Below, one piece after another: positions 7,420 to 16,170 of a DNA stretch of 64,000 bases. The notes beneath the pieces are model-generated. The model was not told the origin of the DNA and did no database searches. It saw only the letters and a program-made list of their open reading frames with translations. The DNA comes from Comamonas sp. 26. GTDB taxonomy: Bacteria > Pseudomonadota > Gammaproteobacteria > Burkholderiales > Burkholderiaceae_C. The stretch covers positions 1,488,001 through 1,552,000 of the forward strand of contig NZ_PEFL01000001.1 in assembly GCF_002754475.1 (NCBI RefSeq). The letters are read 5' to 3'. A program made the position numbers and the translations under genes. Each line of letters begins with the position of its first letter. Position 1 is the first letter of the stretch.

Positions 7420-8634
7420 TCAGGCGGCCTGGCCTTGTGCTAAAGCACGGGCTTGTTCTGGGCTATAGCCAAGAGCAGTCAGAATCTCCAGGCTGTGCTC
7501 ACCTAGCTTGGGTGGGGACAGGCGCACCTCCAGGTGCTTGCCGTCCAGGGTCAGCGGCAGCAGCACGGTTTTGCTCTCGCGGCCATCGGGTAGCTGGATG
7601 GGTGCCAGTGCGCCAGTGGCGTTCAGGTGCGGGTCGTCCAGCAGATCGTGGGGGCGAACAATGGGTGCAAACGGCAGGCCTTTTTTCTCAAATACCTGGG
7701 CGATCTGTGCGGCGCTGTAAGCCGCCATTTTTTCGCGCAGCAGCGGCATCAGCCAGCTGCGGGCCTGTACGCGGTCGTTGTTGCTGCCCAGGCGCGGGTC
7801 GCTGTGCAGCTCGGTAAGGTCGAAAGCGTTGCAGAACTCGCGCCAGGCGCCGTCGCTGACCACGGCCAGAAAAATCTGCTCGCCGTCCTTGACTTCGAAC
7901 ACGTCGTAAATGGCCCAGGCAGAGATGCGTGCGGGCATGGGGGCGGCGGGTTGGCCGGTGACGGCGTACTGCATCATGTGCTGGGCAATCAGAAAGACAT
8001 TGTTTTCAAACAGTGCACTTTGTACTTCTTGCCCCTGGCCGGTTTTTTCGCGCTGTGCAAGAGCCGCCATGGCTCCCATGGCACCGAACATGCCGCCCAT
8101 GATGTCGTTGACGCTGGTGCCGGCGCGCAGCGGATCGCCGGGGCGGCCCGTCATATAGGCTAGGCCGCCCATCATCTGCACCACTTCATCGAGGGCCGTG
8201 CGGTGCTCGTAGGGGCCGGGCAGAAAGCCCTTGTGGCTCACATAAATCAGGCGGGGGAACTGCTCTTTGAGGCTTTCATAGTCCAGCCCCAGCTTTTGCA
8301 TAGTGCCGGGCTTGAAGTTCTCGGTCACCACATCGGCGGTGGCAATCAGTTTGAGAGCGGCTTCCTTGCCTTCGGGGGTCTGCAAATCCAGGGTCAGGCT
8401 TTTCTTGTTGCGGTTGAACAGCGGGAAGAAACCGGAGCCTGAGCCCAGCAGCTTGCGCGTGGCGTCACCATTGCGGCCATGGCCCACGGGCTCGACCTTG
8501 ATGACTTCGGCACCCAGGTCGGCCAGCATGAGTCCGCAGCTAGGGCCCATGACCATGTGGGTGAATTCGACCACGCGAATACCGGCGTAGGGCAGGGCGC
8601 TGGCGGGGCTTGGGGAATTGCTGGAGGAGTGCAT
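7420..8634 (-). CDS. CaiB/BaiF family (class III) CoA-transferase
   Basis: A class III CoA-transferase of 404 residues that moves CoA between carboxylic acids through an Asp-acyl anhydride. The N-terminus has GIRVVEFTHMVMGPSCG and LADLGAEVIKVEP. NRNKKSLTLDLQTPEGK follows, then VVTENFKPGTMQKLGLDY and the GRPGDPLRAGTSVNDIMGG region. The expected nucleophile aspartate lies near residue 178 in SVNDIMGG. Length is typical for the family. It lies 24 bases downstream of the HMG-CoA-lyase-like gene on the same strand, so the two form an activate-then-cleave pair. Substrate is not determinable from sequence; a branched hydroxy-dicarboxylate is the logical inference. Confidence 0.9.
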   Translation of the reverse strand: MHSSSNSPSPASALPYAGIRVVEFTHMVMGPSCGLMLADLGAEVIKVEPVGHGRNGDATRKLLGSGSGFFPLFNRNKKSLTLDLQTPEGKEAALKLIATADVVTENFKPGTMQKLGLDYESLKEQFPRLIYVSHKGFLPGPYEHRTALDEVVQMMGGLAYMTGRPGDPLRAGTSVNDIMGGMFGAMGAMAALAQREKTGQGQEVQSALFENNVFLIAQHMMQYAVTGQPAAPMPARISAWAIYDVFEVKDGEQIFLAVVSDGAWREFCNAFDLTELHSDPRLGSNNDRVQARSWLMPLLREKMAAYSAAQIAQVFEKKGLPFAPIVRPHDLLDDPHLNATGALAPIQLPDGRESKTVLLPLTLDGKHLEVRLSPPKLGEHSLEILTALGYSPEQARALAQGQAA

Positions 8635-8658
8635 GTGAATCTCGTTTGTTGTTTGGGA

Positions 8659-9603
8659 TCAGTGCGTGGAATACGGATGAGGCACAAAGCCTTTGGGCAG
8701 GCCCGCAGGTGGCAGCATGCCGTAAAGCGCCTCGCCCGGCAGGCCAGCGGCCAGCGCATTTCGCGCAGCAAGCAGTCGCTCAATATCAATGCCGGTACGT
8801 ATGCCCATGGCTTCGAACATAAAGACCAGGTCTTCTGTCACCACATTGCCCGAGGCCCCGGGTGCGTAGGGGCAGCCGCCCAGCCCGGCCTGGGAAGAAT
8901 CGAAGGTGCGCACACCGGCTTCATAGGCGGCAAGGCAATTAGCCAGACCCAGGCCACGCGTGTTGTGCATGTGGGCGGCACCTGCGTGATCACCCAGTTC
9001 GCTGCGCAGCCGCGTGAACAGGCGCTTGACCTGTGCCGGGTTAGCCATGCCCGTAGTATCAGACAGGCCTGATTCATCTGCTCCTGCCTGTACGCAGGCC
9101 ACGGCCAGCGCAATCACATCGTCTTCGGGCACCAAGCCTTGCAGCGTGCAGCCAAAAGCGGTGGAGATGCCCGCCTCGATATACACCTGTGGCGCAAGGT
9201 CGTCGCGGAACTGGGCAATGGCGCGCACTTCCTCTACCATCTGCTGGGGCGTCTTGCGCACATTGGCCATGGAATGGGCTGGGCTGGCCGACACAGGCAA
9301 GGTGATCTTGTGCACGCCAGCGCGCATGGCCGCTTCTGCGCCTTTGATATTGGGCACCAGAGCCATGACGGTGACGCCGCTGTGCTGGATGGCATGGGCG
9401 ACGATTTGGGCGGCATCGGCCATCTGCGGCAAGAGCTTGGGCGAGACAAAGGAGCCGACTTCTATCTCCTGCAGACCCGAGGCAACCAGACCGTCGATCC
9501 ATGCGCATTTGTGGGCGGTGCTCATGGAGGTGGAGATCGATTGCAGACCGTCGCGGGGACCGACTTCGCTGATCAAGACGTCGAAACGAGATGGAGATGA
9601 CAT
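8659..9603 (-). CDS. Hydroxymethylglutaryl-CoA lyase-like enzyme
   Basis: DRE-TIM metallolyase of 314 residues. Members split 3-hydroxy-3-methylglutaryl-CoA into acetyl-CoA and acetoacetate. Seen here: EVGPRDGLQ (13-21), the metal-binding HMHN (211-214) and the family loop GGCPYAPGASGNV with catalytic Cys244. The segment usually read as FGCPYEG is FGCTLQG here, a change also compatible with a paralogue acting on a related acyl-CoA. It is the first gene of the leftward operon and faces the IclR regulator across a 141-base promoter region containing a palindrome. The lyase fold is certain, the exact substrate less so. Confidence 0.87.
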   Translation of the reverse strand: MSSPSRFDVLISEVGPRDGLQSISTSMSTAHKCAWIDGLVASGLQEIEVGSFVSPKLLPQMADAAQIVAHAIQHSGVTVMALVPNIKGAEAAMRAGVHKITLPVSASPAHSMANVRKTPQQMVEEVRAIAQFRDDLAPQVYIEAGISTAFGCTLQGLVPEDDVIALAVACVQAGADESGLSDTTGMANPAQVKRLFTRLRSELGDHAGAAHMHNTRGLGLANCLAAYEAGVRTFDSSQAGLGGCPYAPGASGNVVTEDLVFMFEAMGIRTGIDIERLLAARNALAAGLPGEALYGMLPPAGLPKGFVPHPYSTH

Positions 9604-9659
9604 GGGGTGCCTGACCTGAATTCAATGCTTGCTTTACAGCAAAGGCAGTGTTGTAATGA

Positions 9660-9676
9660 GTTCTATCTAATAGAAC
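9660..9676. promoter_or_regulatory. Palindromic operator candidate for the adjacent IclR regulator
   Basis: GTTCTAT-cta-ATAGAAC is a perfect 7-bp inverted repeat with a 3-bp spacer. A further GTTCT half-site (9680-9684) follows. It lies between the divergent lyase and iclR starts, the standard position for an IclR-type local regulator to bind. Confidence 0.55.
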
Positions 9677-9744
9677 AAAGTTCTCTCTGTTGAAATATTG
9701 CCTTGCGTCCTGATGTCCTGTCAAGCTGCAGGGTTGGAGTTTTC

Positions 9745-10473
9745 ATGCCGCGTAAATCTCAAACTGAATCCCTTGCCGATGAAAACGCGGCACCCGGTGG
9801 CGTGGCTGCGGTTGACCGGGCCTTGAGTCTGCTGGCGGCATTTGGTGATGGTGATGACGGCTTGAGCCTGGCCCAGTTGGCCGAACGCACTCGCTTGTAC
9901 AAAAGCACGGTGCTGCGCCTGCTGGCATCCCTGGAGCACGGCGGCTGGATTAGCAGGCTGGACGATGGTCGCTATGCGGTAGGGCCGGCCGTGGAGCGCT
10001 TGCACAGGGTGTATGCGCAGAACTTTTCGCTGGACAGCGTGGTCATGCCGGTACTCAAATCTCTGGTGCAGGCCACGGGCGAGAGCGCTGCCTACCATGT
10101 GCGCCAGGGCAAGGAGAGGCTGTGCCTGTACCGCGTGGATTCACCGCACCCCGTGCGTGACCATGCGCGCGCGGGTGATTTGCTGCCACTGGACAAGGGC
10201 GCGGGCGGGCGCGTATTGGTGGCTTTTGACCCGGAGTTGGGTGACTGGCAGCAGAAAAACCGCAACCACTATGCGCGGGTGCGAGCCGATGGCTACGAGG
10301 CCTTGGTGGGTGACAGGCACAGCGAAATTGCCGGTATCTCAGCCCCTGTGTTCCGCCAGAGTGGGGAGTTGGCCGCAGCTTTGACGCTGACGATGCCTGC
10401 GCACCGCTATGACGAGCGTTATGTGAAAAACGTGTTGCAGGCGGCGCGAGAGCTGGGTGCACAGCTGGTTTGA
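9745..10473 (+). CDS. IclR family transcriptional regulator
   Basis: 242 residues with an N-terminal winged helix-turn-helix (GGVAAVDRALSLLAAFGDGD; SLAQLAERTRLYKSTVLRLL) and a C-terminal effector domain of the IclR type (ESAAYHVRQGKERLCLYRVD; GAGGRVLVAFDP; ISAPVFRQSGELAAALTLTM). ATG 9745 follows GGAG by 5 bases; an in-frame TTG at 9703 is less likely. It is divergent from the lyase/CoA-transferase/Bug operon and probably regulates it in response to the imported acid or its CoA ester. The inverted repeat in the shared intergenic region is the likely binding site. Confidence 0.93.
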   Translation: MPRKSQTESLADENAAPGGVAAVDRALSLLAAFGDGDDGLSLAQLAERTRLYKSTVLRLLASLEHGGWISRLDDGRYAVGPAVERLHRVYAQNFSLDSVVMPVLKSLVQATGESAAYHVRQGKERLCLYRVDSPHPVRDHARAGDLLPLDKGAGGRVLVAFDPELGDWQQKNRNHYARVRADGYEALVGDRHSEIAGISAPVFRQSGELAAALTLTMPAHRYDERYVKNVLQAARELGAQLV

Positions 10474-10479
10474 GGTTTT

Positions 10480-10540
10480 GAATGAACAGTGGCTGTATCG
10501 CTTTTCCATCAATCACAAGCAGCTATGAATTTTGAATTTA
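10480..10540. repeat. Degenerate interspersed palindromic element (copy B)
   Basis: Read on the minus strand, this gap contains TTCAAAATTCATAGCTGCTT and, further on, AGCGATACAGCCACTGTTCA. It thus carries the ATAGCTGCT core and the A/T-rich flank shared with the other copies. It lies between the convergent iclR and DNA-ligase genes. Confidence 0.45.
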
Positions 10541-10547
10541 CCGCGAT

Positions 10548-11462
10548 TTATCGTGCGCCAACTTCTGGCTGAAACCCCAGTTCGTCCCGTACCCGCACAA
10601 AGCGTGCGAAGCGCGGCAGGCCGCTTTTCTCATGCAGGCCTTGATAACGGTAGGTGACCCAGCTGCCCAGTGACGGTGGATTTTTGCGCTGCTCGGCATT
10701 CAGGCCCGAGCCCAGCGCAAACTGCAAGCCCTGCGGGCTTTGCACGATGAGCGCGCCTGTCATGCCCTGCCACTGGCCGCGTCCGGGTTTGTAGCCAATA
10801 ACGCGTGCTTCGGCGTCGTCAAACGGTTTGAGCTTGAGTAGGTCATCGCTGCGCCCGCTGCGATAGGGCGCGCTGCCTTTGTGCAGCATCAGGCCTTCAG
10901 CGCCATCTTTGACGACATGATTCAGCAAGGCCTGCAGTTGTGCGTCACTGCTCAGTTTTTGCTGGGCCACCATCTGCACCCAAGGCTGGTTGATTTTGGC
11001 CACGGTCTGTTTGAGCAGCGGCAGGCGTTCGTCAAAACTGCCAGCAGCTGCTGGCAGATCAAACACCATGAACTGCATGCGCCGCCAGGCTGCATCGCCG
11101 GGCTGGGTCTGCGCTGTGGTGGACTGGGCATGGGGAAATTGGCCGCGCCCGGCCCAGAGCTCGCCATCCATGGGTGTGCTGGGCCAGCCTTGGGTGAACC
11201 AAGCTGGCGCTGCAATTGCCTGCCCGCCGCGGCTAATGAGCTGGCGGCCGTTCCAGTAGCCGCGCACGCCGTCCAGCTTTTCGCTGACCCAGTAGTCCTG
11301 CAGTGGCAATCCTTGGCGCCAGATATGGGCCAGCATTAGTGATGGCGGTTGTGCTGCGGGTTGAGCCTGTATCGGAAAACTCAGACAAAGGCAGGCACAG
11401 AGCAGGCAGCGAAGAAACCCGTTCAGAGACTTGGGCAGCGAAATAGGCGGCAGCGCAGGCAT
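10548..11462 (-). CDS. ATP-dependent DNA ligase with signal peptide (LigE-like)
   Basis: A minimal ATP-dependent DNA ligase of 304 residues that seals nicks through a lysyl-AMP intermediate. Motif I is EKLDGVRGYW with the nucleophile Lys62. Motif III-like MQFMVFDLP, motif IV EGLMLH and motif V DDLLKLKPF follow, then an OB domain (VIGYKPGRGQWQGMTGALIV). The first 33 residues form a hydrophobic leader (FLRCLLCACLCLSFPIQAQ), so the enzyme is probably exported to the periplasm. That, with the compact size, marks the Lig E group rather than a replicative ligase. ATG 11462 has GGGAGA upstream. No Ku or other end-joining gene lies beside it. Confidence 0.88.
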   Translation of the reverse strand: MPALPPISLPKSLNGFLRCLLCACLCLSFPIQAQPAAQPPSLMLAHIWRQGLPLQDYWVSEKLDGVRGYWNGRQLISRGGQAIAAPAWFTQGWPSTPMDGELWAGRGQFPHAQSTTAQTQPGDAAWRRMQFMVFDLPAAAGSFDERLPLLKQTVAKINQPWVQMVAQQKLSSDAQLQALLNHVVKDGAEGLMLHKGSAPYRSGRSDDLLKLKPFDDAEARVIGYKPGRGQWQGMTGALIVQSPQGLQFALGSGLNAEQRKNPPSLGSWVTYRYQGLHEKSGLPRFARFVRVRDELGFQPEVGAR

Positions 11463-11537
11463 GGCGATCTCCCGGTGGGCAGGCGACCCATGCCAGGGCG
11501 GCGGGTGCCAGTTGTCGATGCGGTGTCTACTTTGGTA

Positions 11538-11592
11538 TCAAAAGAGTAGCTACTACCGCTTACCATGAAAGGGATTGAAGCCGATAAATCAT
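11538..11592. repeat. Degenerate interspersed palindromic element (copy C)
   Basis: TCAAAAGAGTAGCTACTACCGCTTA followed by GGGATTGAAGCCGATAAATCA resembles the other copies (A-rich flank, TAGCT-CT core, CGCTTA). It is the most diverged copy and sits between the ligase and sodC genes. Confidence 0.35.
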
Positions 11593-11622
11593 AAAAAGCC
11601 GCTACCTGTAGGCAGCGGCTTT
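11593..11622 (-). terminator. Terminator after sodC
   Basis: A 9-bp stem AAAGCCGCT (11595-11603)/AGCGGCTTT (11614-11622). On the minus strand it is followed by a T-run (complement of 11593-11597), 18 bases after the sodC stop codon. Confidence 0.8.
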
Positions 11623-11639
11623 GCAGTGCGTGAGTGGAC

Positions 11640-12161
11640 TTAGTCGCGCGTAATCACGGCGCAGGCAATGCGGGCACCGGCGTTGCCTGTGGGCTGGGTG
11701 CTGTAGTCATCGGGCTGGGCGTGAACGATGACGGCGCGGTCAATCACATTGCCCGGGCCGGCCAGCAAGGTGAGGTCACGCGACTGCACATTGACGGTGG
11801 CGACGCCGTTGGAGTCGGCCTTCAGGCTGGGTAGGTCGCCCATATGGTGCTGGGTGGTGTCATATTTGCCATGCGGGTTGCCCATGGGGTTGAAATGACC
11901 CGCTGCGGCATTACCGTTGTCGCCGCAATCGCCCTTGTCATGGATGTGGAAACCGTGCTCTGAATTGGGCTTGAGGCCATAAATCACCGCACTGATCATG
12001 AGCTGCTGGCCGTCTTTCTGGGTGAACTTCACATCACCGCTGACTTTGCTGCCCGAGGTGGCTTGCAGCTTGGCAATGGCCTGCGCGGGCTGAGGCGCGG
12101 GGGTGCTGCATGCAGCCAGTGCAGCGGTGGAGAGGGCGAGAAGCAGAAAGCGGTAGGGCAT
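11640..12161 (-). CDS. sodC: Cu,Zn superoxide dismutase, lipoprotein form
   Basis: Periplasmic or envelope enzyme that dismutes superoxide to peroxide and oxygen. The 173-residue precursor has a lipoprotein signal ending LAAC (Cys18), so the mature enzyme is probably membrane anchored. Metal-site motifs are HGFHIHDKGDC (copper and zinc ligands), GHFNPMGNPHG, HHMGDLPSL and the C-terminal GNAGARIACAVI. ATG 12161 with AGGA upstream is used because it gives the signal peptide; the longer open frame to 12284 has no ribosome site. It is monocistronic, flanked by terminators. Confidence 0.92.
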   Translation of the reverse strand: MPYRFLLLALSTAALAACSTPAPQPAQAIAKLQATSGSKVSGDVKFTQKDGQQLMISAVIYGLKPNSEHGFHIHDKGDCGDNGNAAAGHFNPMGNPHGKYDTTQHHMGDLPSLKADSNGVATVNVQSRDLTLLAGPGNVIDRAVIVHAQPDDYSTQPTGNAGARIACAVITRD

Positions 12162-12291
12162 GGCAATCCTCTTGAGGTGGTGGTTGAAACACCTTGAAAC
12201 CATAGCGGCAGTGCTCGGCTTTGCTTGTAGGGCGAGGGCGAAGATGTCTTTGGCGTGGCATAAAACACAAAGCGAAAAGCACAAGCGCCAA

Positions 12292-12329
12292 ATAAAAAGC
12301 CCCGCAGGCTTTTCAACCTGCGGGGCTTT
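12292..12329 (-). terminator. Terminator after fabI
   Basis: A 13-bp perfect stem AAAGCCCCGCAGG (12296-12308)/CCTGCGGGGCTTT (12317-12329). On the minus strand it is followed by T-rich sequence. It lies 21 bases beyond the fabI stop. Confidence 0.9.
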
Positions 12330-12350
12330 GAAAGCGTCAGCTTTGAGGGT

Positions 12351-13151
12351 TTAGACCTGATCGGCAGATAGGCCGGCCGTCTGGCTGAAGCCGCCGTCCA
12401 CATAGGTGATTTCGGCAGTCACGCCCGATGCCAGATCGGACAGCAGGAAGGCGGCGACATTGCCCACGTCTTCAATCGTCACGTTGCGGCGCAGGGGCGA
12501 TGCATCGGCCACGCGGCCCAGCAGCTTGCCGAAGTCCTTGATGCCCGAGGCCGCCAGAGTCTTGATGGGGCCGGCGGAGATGCCGTTGGCGCGGATGGCG
12601 CGGCCGTCTTCGGTGCGGCCCACGGCTTCAGCCAGGTAGCGCACGGAGGCTTCCAGCGATGCCTTGGCCAGACCCATGGTGTTGTAGTTGGGGATGGAGC
12701 GCAGAGCGCCCAGGTAGGACAAGGTCAGCAGCGAGGACTTGTCGTTCAGCAGCGGCATGGCAGCCTTGGCCATGGCGGGGAAGCTGTAAGCGCTGATGTC
12801 GTGCGCAATGCGGAAGTTTTCGCGCGACAGACCATCGAGGAAGTTGCCTGCAATGGCTTCGCGGGGTGCAAAACCGATGGAGTGCACAAAACCGTCGAAC
12901 TTGCCCCAGGCTGCGCCAAGATCGGCAAACATCTTCTCGATTTGCTCATCGCTGCCCACGTCGCAATCAAAAATCAGCTTGGAGTCAAAGTCGGCTGCGA
13001 ACTCGGTGATGCGGTCCTTGAAGCGTTCGCCTACATAGCTGAAAGCCAGCTCGGCGCCTTGTGCGTGGCAGGCCTTGGCGATGCCGTAGGCGATGGAACG
13101 GTTGGACAGAACGCCCGTGATCAGCAGCTTTTTACCGGCGAGAAAACCCAT
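12351..13151 (-). CDS. fabI: Enoyl-[acyl-carrier-protein] reductase (NADH)
   Basis: Catalyses the last reduction of each fatty-acid elongation round, trans-2-enoyl-ACP to acyl-ACP. The 266 residues include the FabI-type nucleotide motif [15 protein letters not shown] and the active-site triad Tyr146, Tyr156, Lys163 ([18 protein letters not shown]), at the same residue numbers as the E. coli enzyme. [14 protein letters not shown] and [13 protein letters not shown] are also typical. This form is the classical target of triclosan. It is divergent from the yej operon and monocistronic. Confidence 0.96.
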   Translation of the reverse strand: MGFLAGKKLLITGVLSNRSIAYGIAKACHAQGAELAFSYVGERFKDRITEFAADFDSKLIFDCDVGSDEQIEKMFADLGAAWGKFDGFVHSIGFAPREAIAGNFLDGLSRENFRIAHDISAYSFPAMAKAAMPLLNDKSSLLTLSYLGALRSIPNYNTMGLAKASLEASVRYLAEAVGRTEDGRAIRANGISAGPIKTLAASGIKDFGKLLGRVADASPLRRNVTIEDVGNVAAFLLSDLASGVTAEITYVDGGFSQTAGLSADQV

Positions 13152-13271
13152 GGTTGATCTCCAGAGAAAATGAAAAGAGAGGATTGCGCCACCTGTGGTG
13201 GGGGCGCAATCTTTGAAAACGTATCCGCTCGAACTGGGTGCGAATCAGTCGGGGTAGTGCAGAATTGTCGC

Positions 13272-15125
13272 ATGCGCCATTGGATGATTTGTTCAGCCCT
13301 GATTGCCTGCAGCCAAGTTGCCACGCCAGCTCTGGCGGCACATGCCTATGCACTATGGGGCGAGCCGCGGTATGCGGCTGACTTCAAGCACTTTGATTAT
13401 GTGAATCCGGCTGCCCCTAAGGGCGGCGAGTTGCGCATGGTGAGTAATCTGCGTTACTCCACCTTTGACAAGTACAACCCCTTCACCATCAAAGGCTCGC
13501 CGCCCGCCTATGTGGGGGACATGCTGCTGGAGACGCTGCTGGCGCCCAGCTTGGATGAAACCGCCACGGGCTATGGCCTGTTGGCTGAAGATGTGGAGGT
13601 GGCTGCCGACGGCCTATCTGCCACCTTCAGGTTGCGCAAGCAGGCGCGCTTTCACAACGGCAAGCCCGTGCTGGCGCAGGATGTCAAGCACAGCTACGAG
13701 ATGCTGCTGAGCAAATACGCATCGCCCGGCTACAAGACCCTGTTTGCCGAGGTGGATGGCTGCGATGTGCTGGATGAACGCACGGTGCGCTTTCGCTTTA
13801 AAAAGCCCAACCGAGATTTGCCGCTGACCGTTGGTGCAGCCCTGCCGGTGTTCAGCCGCGACTGGGGGCTGGATGCGAATGGCAAGCCCAAGCCTTTTGA
13901 CCAAGTGGTGACGGATATACCCATTGGCAGTGGCCCCTACAAAATTGGCCCGGTCAAGTTTGGCAAGGACATTACCTATGTGCGCGACCCCGCTTACTGG
14001 GGTGCTGCGCTGCCGGTGCGCGTAGGGCAGGGCAATTTTGACCGCATCACCATCAAGATCTACAAAGACGGGACGGCGCGGCTGGAGGCGCTGAAGGCGG
14101 GCGAGTTTGATCTGATGCGCATCAACAGCGCAGGCGACTGGGCGCGGCGGTTGACGGGCAAGCGCTTTAGTTCGGGCGAGCTGGTCAAGGGTGAGTTTGA
14201 GAACAAGCTGCCCTCTGGCTTTCAGAGCTTTTTCTTGAACACACGGCGCGATCAGCTCAAAGATGTGCGTGTGCGCGAGGCGCTGGGCCTGGCCTACGAC
14301 TACGAGTGGATGAACCGCCAGATGTTCTACGGCGCCTACCAGCGCGTGCATGGCCTGTTTGGCAACACGGCCTGCGAAACCACGGGTGAGCCCACCGAGC
14401 AAGAGCTGGCGCTGCTGCAGCCCTACAAGGCCAGTTTGCCGCCCGACACATTGGGTCCCATGGCCCAGCCGCCGCGCACCGATACTGGCGACGGCCTGCG
14501 CGGAAACCTGCGCCGCGCGCAGAAGCTGCTGGCCGATGCCGGCTGGAACGTCAAGGATGGAGCACTGCGCAACGCTGCTGGCGAGCACATGGAGATCGAG
14601 TACCTGGATAGCGGCGAAAGCAGCGTCAAGATTGTGAGCAGCTGGATGCGCAATCTGGAAAAGCTGGGTATCACGCTCAAGGTGCGCAATGTGGACTACG
14701 CCCTCTATCAACAGCGCATGGACAAATACGACTTCGACATCGTGACGCTGAACGTGCCCGGCACGCACAACCCGGGGCAGGAATATGCAGAGCTGTTCGG
14801 CAGCGCCGCCGCCGATGTTGAAGGTGGATCGAATTATGTCGGCCTGAAAAGCAAGGCGGTTGACGCCATCATCGCCAAGATGGCGTCGGCCAAATCCGAG
14901 CAGCAGATGCTGCCTGCCTGCCACGCGTTGGAGCGCATCATCGTGCACGGCCACTACCTGATTCCGCAGTACTTCTCTGGAAAGCACCGCATGGTGTATG
15001 ACGACTGGAGGCTGGCCCTGCCGGGGAAGATTCCGCCTTATTCGCCGGGTGAACTGTGGGTGGTCTATGCCGCCTGGGCCAAGCAGCCACCGCAGACCGC
15101 GCCTTCCGCCCCCACCAAACCCTGA
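13272..15125 (+). CDS. yejA: Peptide ABC transporter substrate-binding protein (YejA-like)
   Basis: Family 5 extracellular solute-binding protein of 617 residues. It has a signal peptide (WMICSALIACSQVATPALAA) and the YejA-type opening YALWGEPRYAADFKHFDYVNPAAPKGGEL. KDGTARLEALKAGEFDLMR and the YALYQQRMDKYDFDIV block follow. YejA collects oligopeptides, including microcin-C-type compounds, for the YejBEF permease; the next three genes complete that importer. The start at 13272 is chosen because it gives the signal peptide. It has no Shine-Dalgarno site but has a -10-like CAGAAT six bases upstream, so it may be leaderless. Confidence 0.9.
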   Translation: MRHWMICSALIACSQVATPALAAHAYALWGEPRYAADFKHFDYVNPAAPKGGELRMVSNLRYSTFDKYNPFTIKGSPPAYVGDMLLETLLAPSLDETATGYGLLAEDVEVAADGLSATFRLRKQARFHNGKPVLAQDVKHSYEMLLSKYASPGYKTLFAEVDGCDVLDERTVRFRFKKPNRDLPLTVGAALPVFSRDWGLDANGKPKPFDQVVTDIPIGSGPYKIGPVKFGKDITYVRDPAYWGAALPVRVGQGNFDRITIKIYKDGTARLEALKAGEFDLMRINSAGDWARRLTGKRFSSGELVKGEFENKLPSGFQSFFLNTRRDQLKDVRVREALGLAYDYEWMNRQMFYGAYQRVHGLFGNTACETTGEPTEQELALLQPYKASLPPDTLGPMAQPPRTDTGDGLRGNLRRAQKLLADAGWNVKDGALRNAAGEHMEIEYLDSGESSVKIVSSWMRNLEKLGITLKVRNVDYALYQQRMDKYDFDIVTLNVPGTHNPGQEYAELFGSAAADVEGGSNYVGLKSKAVDAIIAKMASAKSEQQMLPACHALERIIVHGHYLIPQYFSGKHRMVYDDWRLALPGKIPPYSPGELWVVYAAWAKQPPQTAPSAPTKP

Positions 15126-15137
15126 CCTGACGATGCC

Positions 15138-16166
15138 ATGTTTGCCTATATTCTCAAACGCATCTTGCTGATGATCCCCACGCTGCTGGGTGTGCTGCTG
15201 CTGACCTTCGTCGTCATTCAGTTTGTGCCCGGTGGCCCCGTAGAGCAATATCTGGCAGAAGCCAAAGCCGGCGCGGGTCGCGGGGTTGAAGGCGCATCCA
15301 TGAGCTATCGCGGCGGGCAGGGAGTGGACCCCAAGCGGCTTGAAGAAATCAAGGCCCTGTATGGCTTTGACAAGCCGCCTGTCGAGCGCTTTATGCAGAT
15401 GCTGGGTCAGTTTGCACGCTTTGATCTGGGCACCAGCTTCTTTCAGAACAAAAGCGTGTGGGCCTTGGTCAAGGAAAAACTGCCTGTTTCCATCAGTCTG
15501 GGTTTGTGGACGTTTTTCATCAGCTATCTGGTCGCCGTGCCGCTGGGCATTGCCAAGGCCGTGCGGGCCGGCTCGCGCTTTGATCTGGCCACCACGGTGT
15601 TGATTCTGGTGGGCTATGCCATCCCCGGCTTTGTGCTGGGCGTGGCCCTGCTGGTGGTTTTTGGCGGTCAGCTGCAATGGTTCCCGCTGCGGGGGCTGAC
15701 CTCATCGAACTTTGATGAACTCAGCACCCTAGGCCAGGTGGTGGATTACCTCTGGCATATCGCGCTGCCCGTGACGGCCATGGTGGCGGGTAGTTTTGCG
15801 GTCACGGCCATGTTGACCAAGAACTCCTTTTTGGAAGAAATCCGCAAGCAATACGTGTTGACGGCAAGGGCCAAGGGCCTCTCGGAGCGGCAGGTGCTCT
15901 ACAAGCATGTGTTTCGCAATGCGCTGATTCCCATCGTCACCGGCTTCCCGTCCGCCTTTATTGGCGCCTTCTTCGCAGGGGCGCTGCTGATCGAGACGCT
16001 GTTTTCGCTCGACGGCCTGGGTCTGCTCAGCTACGAAAGCGTGATTCGCCGCGATTTCCCCGTGGTGCTGGGCACGCTGTATCTGTTCACGCTGATCGGG
16101 CTGGTGACCAAGCTCATCAGCGATCTTTGCTATGTCTGGGTTGATCCCCGGGTCAAGTTCGACTGA
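15138..16166 (+). CDS. yejB: Peptide ABC transporter permease (YejB-like)
   Basis: Inner-membrane permease of 342 residues in the DppB/OppB family. An N-terminal helix (ILKRILLMIPTLLGVLLLTF) carries the FVVIQFVPGGPVEQ motif. Six predicted membrane helices and the EAA loop (TARAKGLSERQVLYKHVFRNALIPI) for contact with the ATPase follow. The insert of about 30 residues before YGFDKPP is typical of YejB. It starts 12 bases after yejA and is part of the four-gene operon. Confidence 0.92.
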   Translation: MFAYILKRILLMIPTLLGVLLLTFVVIQFVPGGPVEQYLAEAKAGAGRGVEGASMSYRGGQGVDPKRLEEIKALYGFDKPPVERFMQMLGQFARFDLGTSFFQNKSVWALVKEKLPVSISLGLWTFFISYLVAVPLGIAKAVRAGSRFDLATTVLILVGYAIPGFVLGVALLVVFGGQLQWFPLRGLTSSNFDELSTLGQVVDYLWHIALPVTAMVAGSFAVTAMLTKNSFLEEIRKQYVLTARAKGLSERQVLYKHVFRNALIPIVTGFPSAFIGAFFAGALLIETLFSLDGLGLLSYESVIRRDFPVVLGTLYLFTLIGLVTKLISDLCYVWVDPRVKFD

Positions 16167-16170
16167 TTTC

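Noticed and set aside
10548..11462. Non-homologous end-joining ligase
   Set aside because: It is too small, has a secretion leader and lacks Ku, polymerase or nuclease partners nearby.
13614..15677. Open frame of about 687 codons on the minus strand across yejA and yejB
   Set aside because: It crosses two conserved transporter genes and shows only low-complexity shadow composition.
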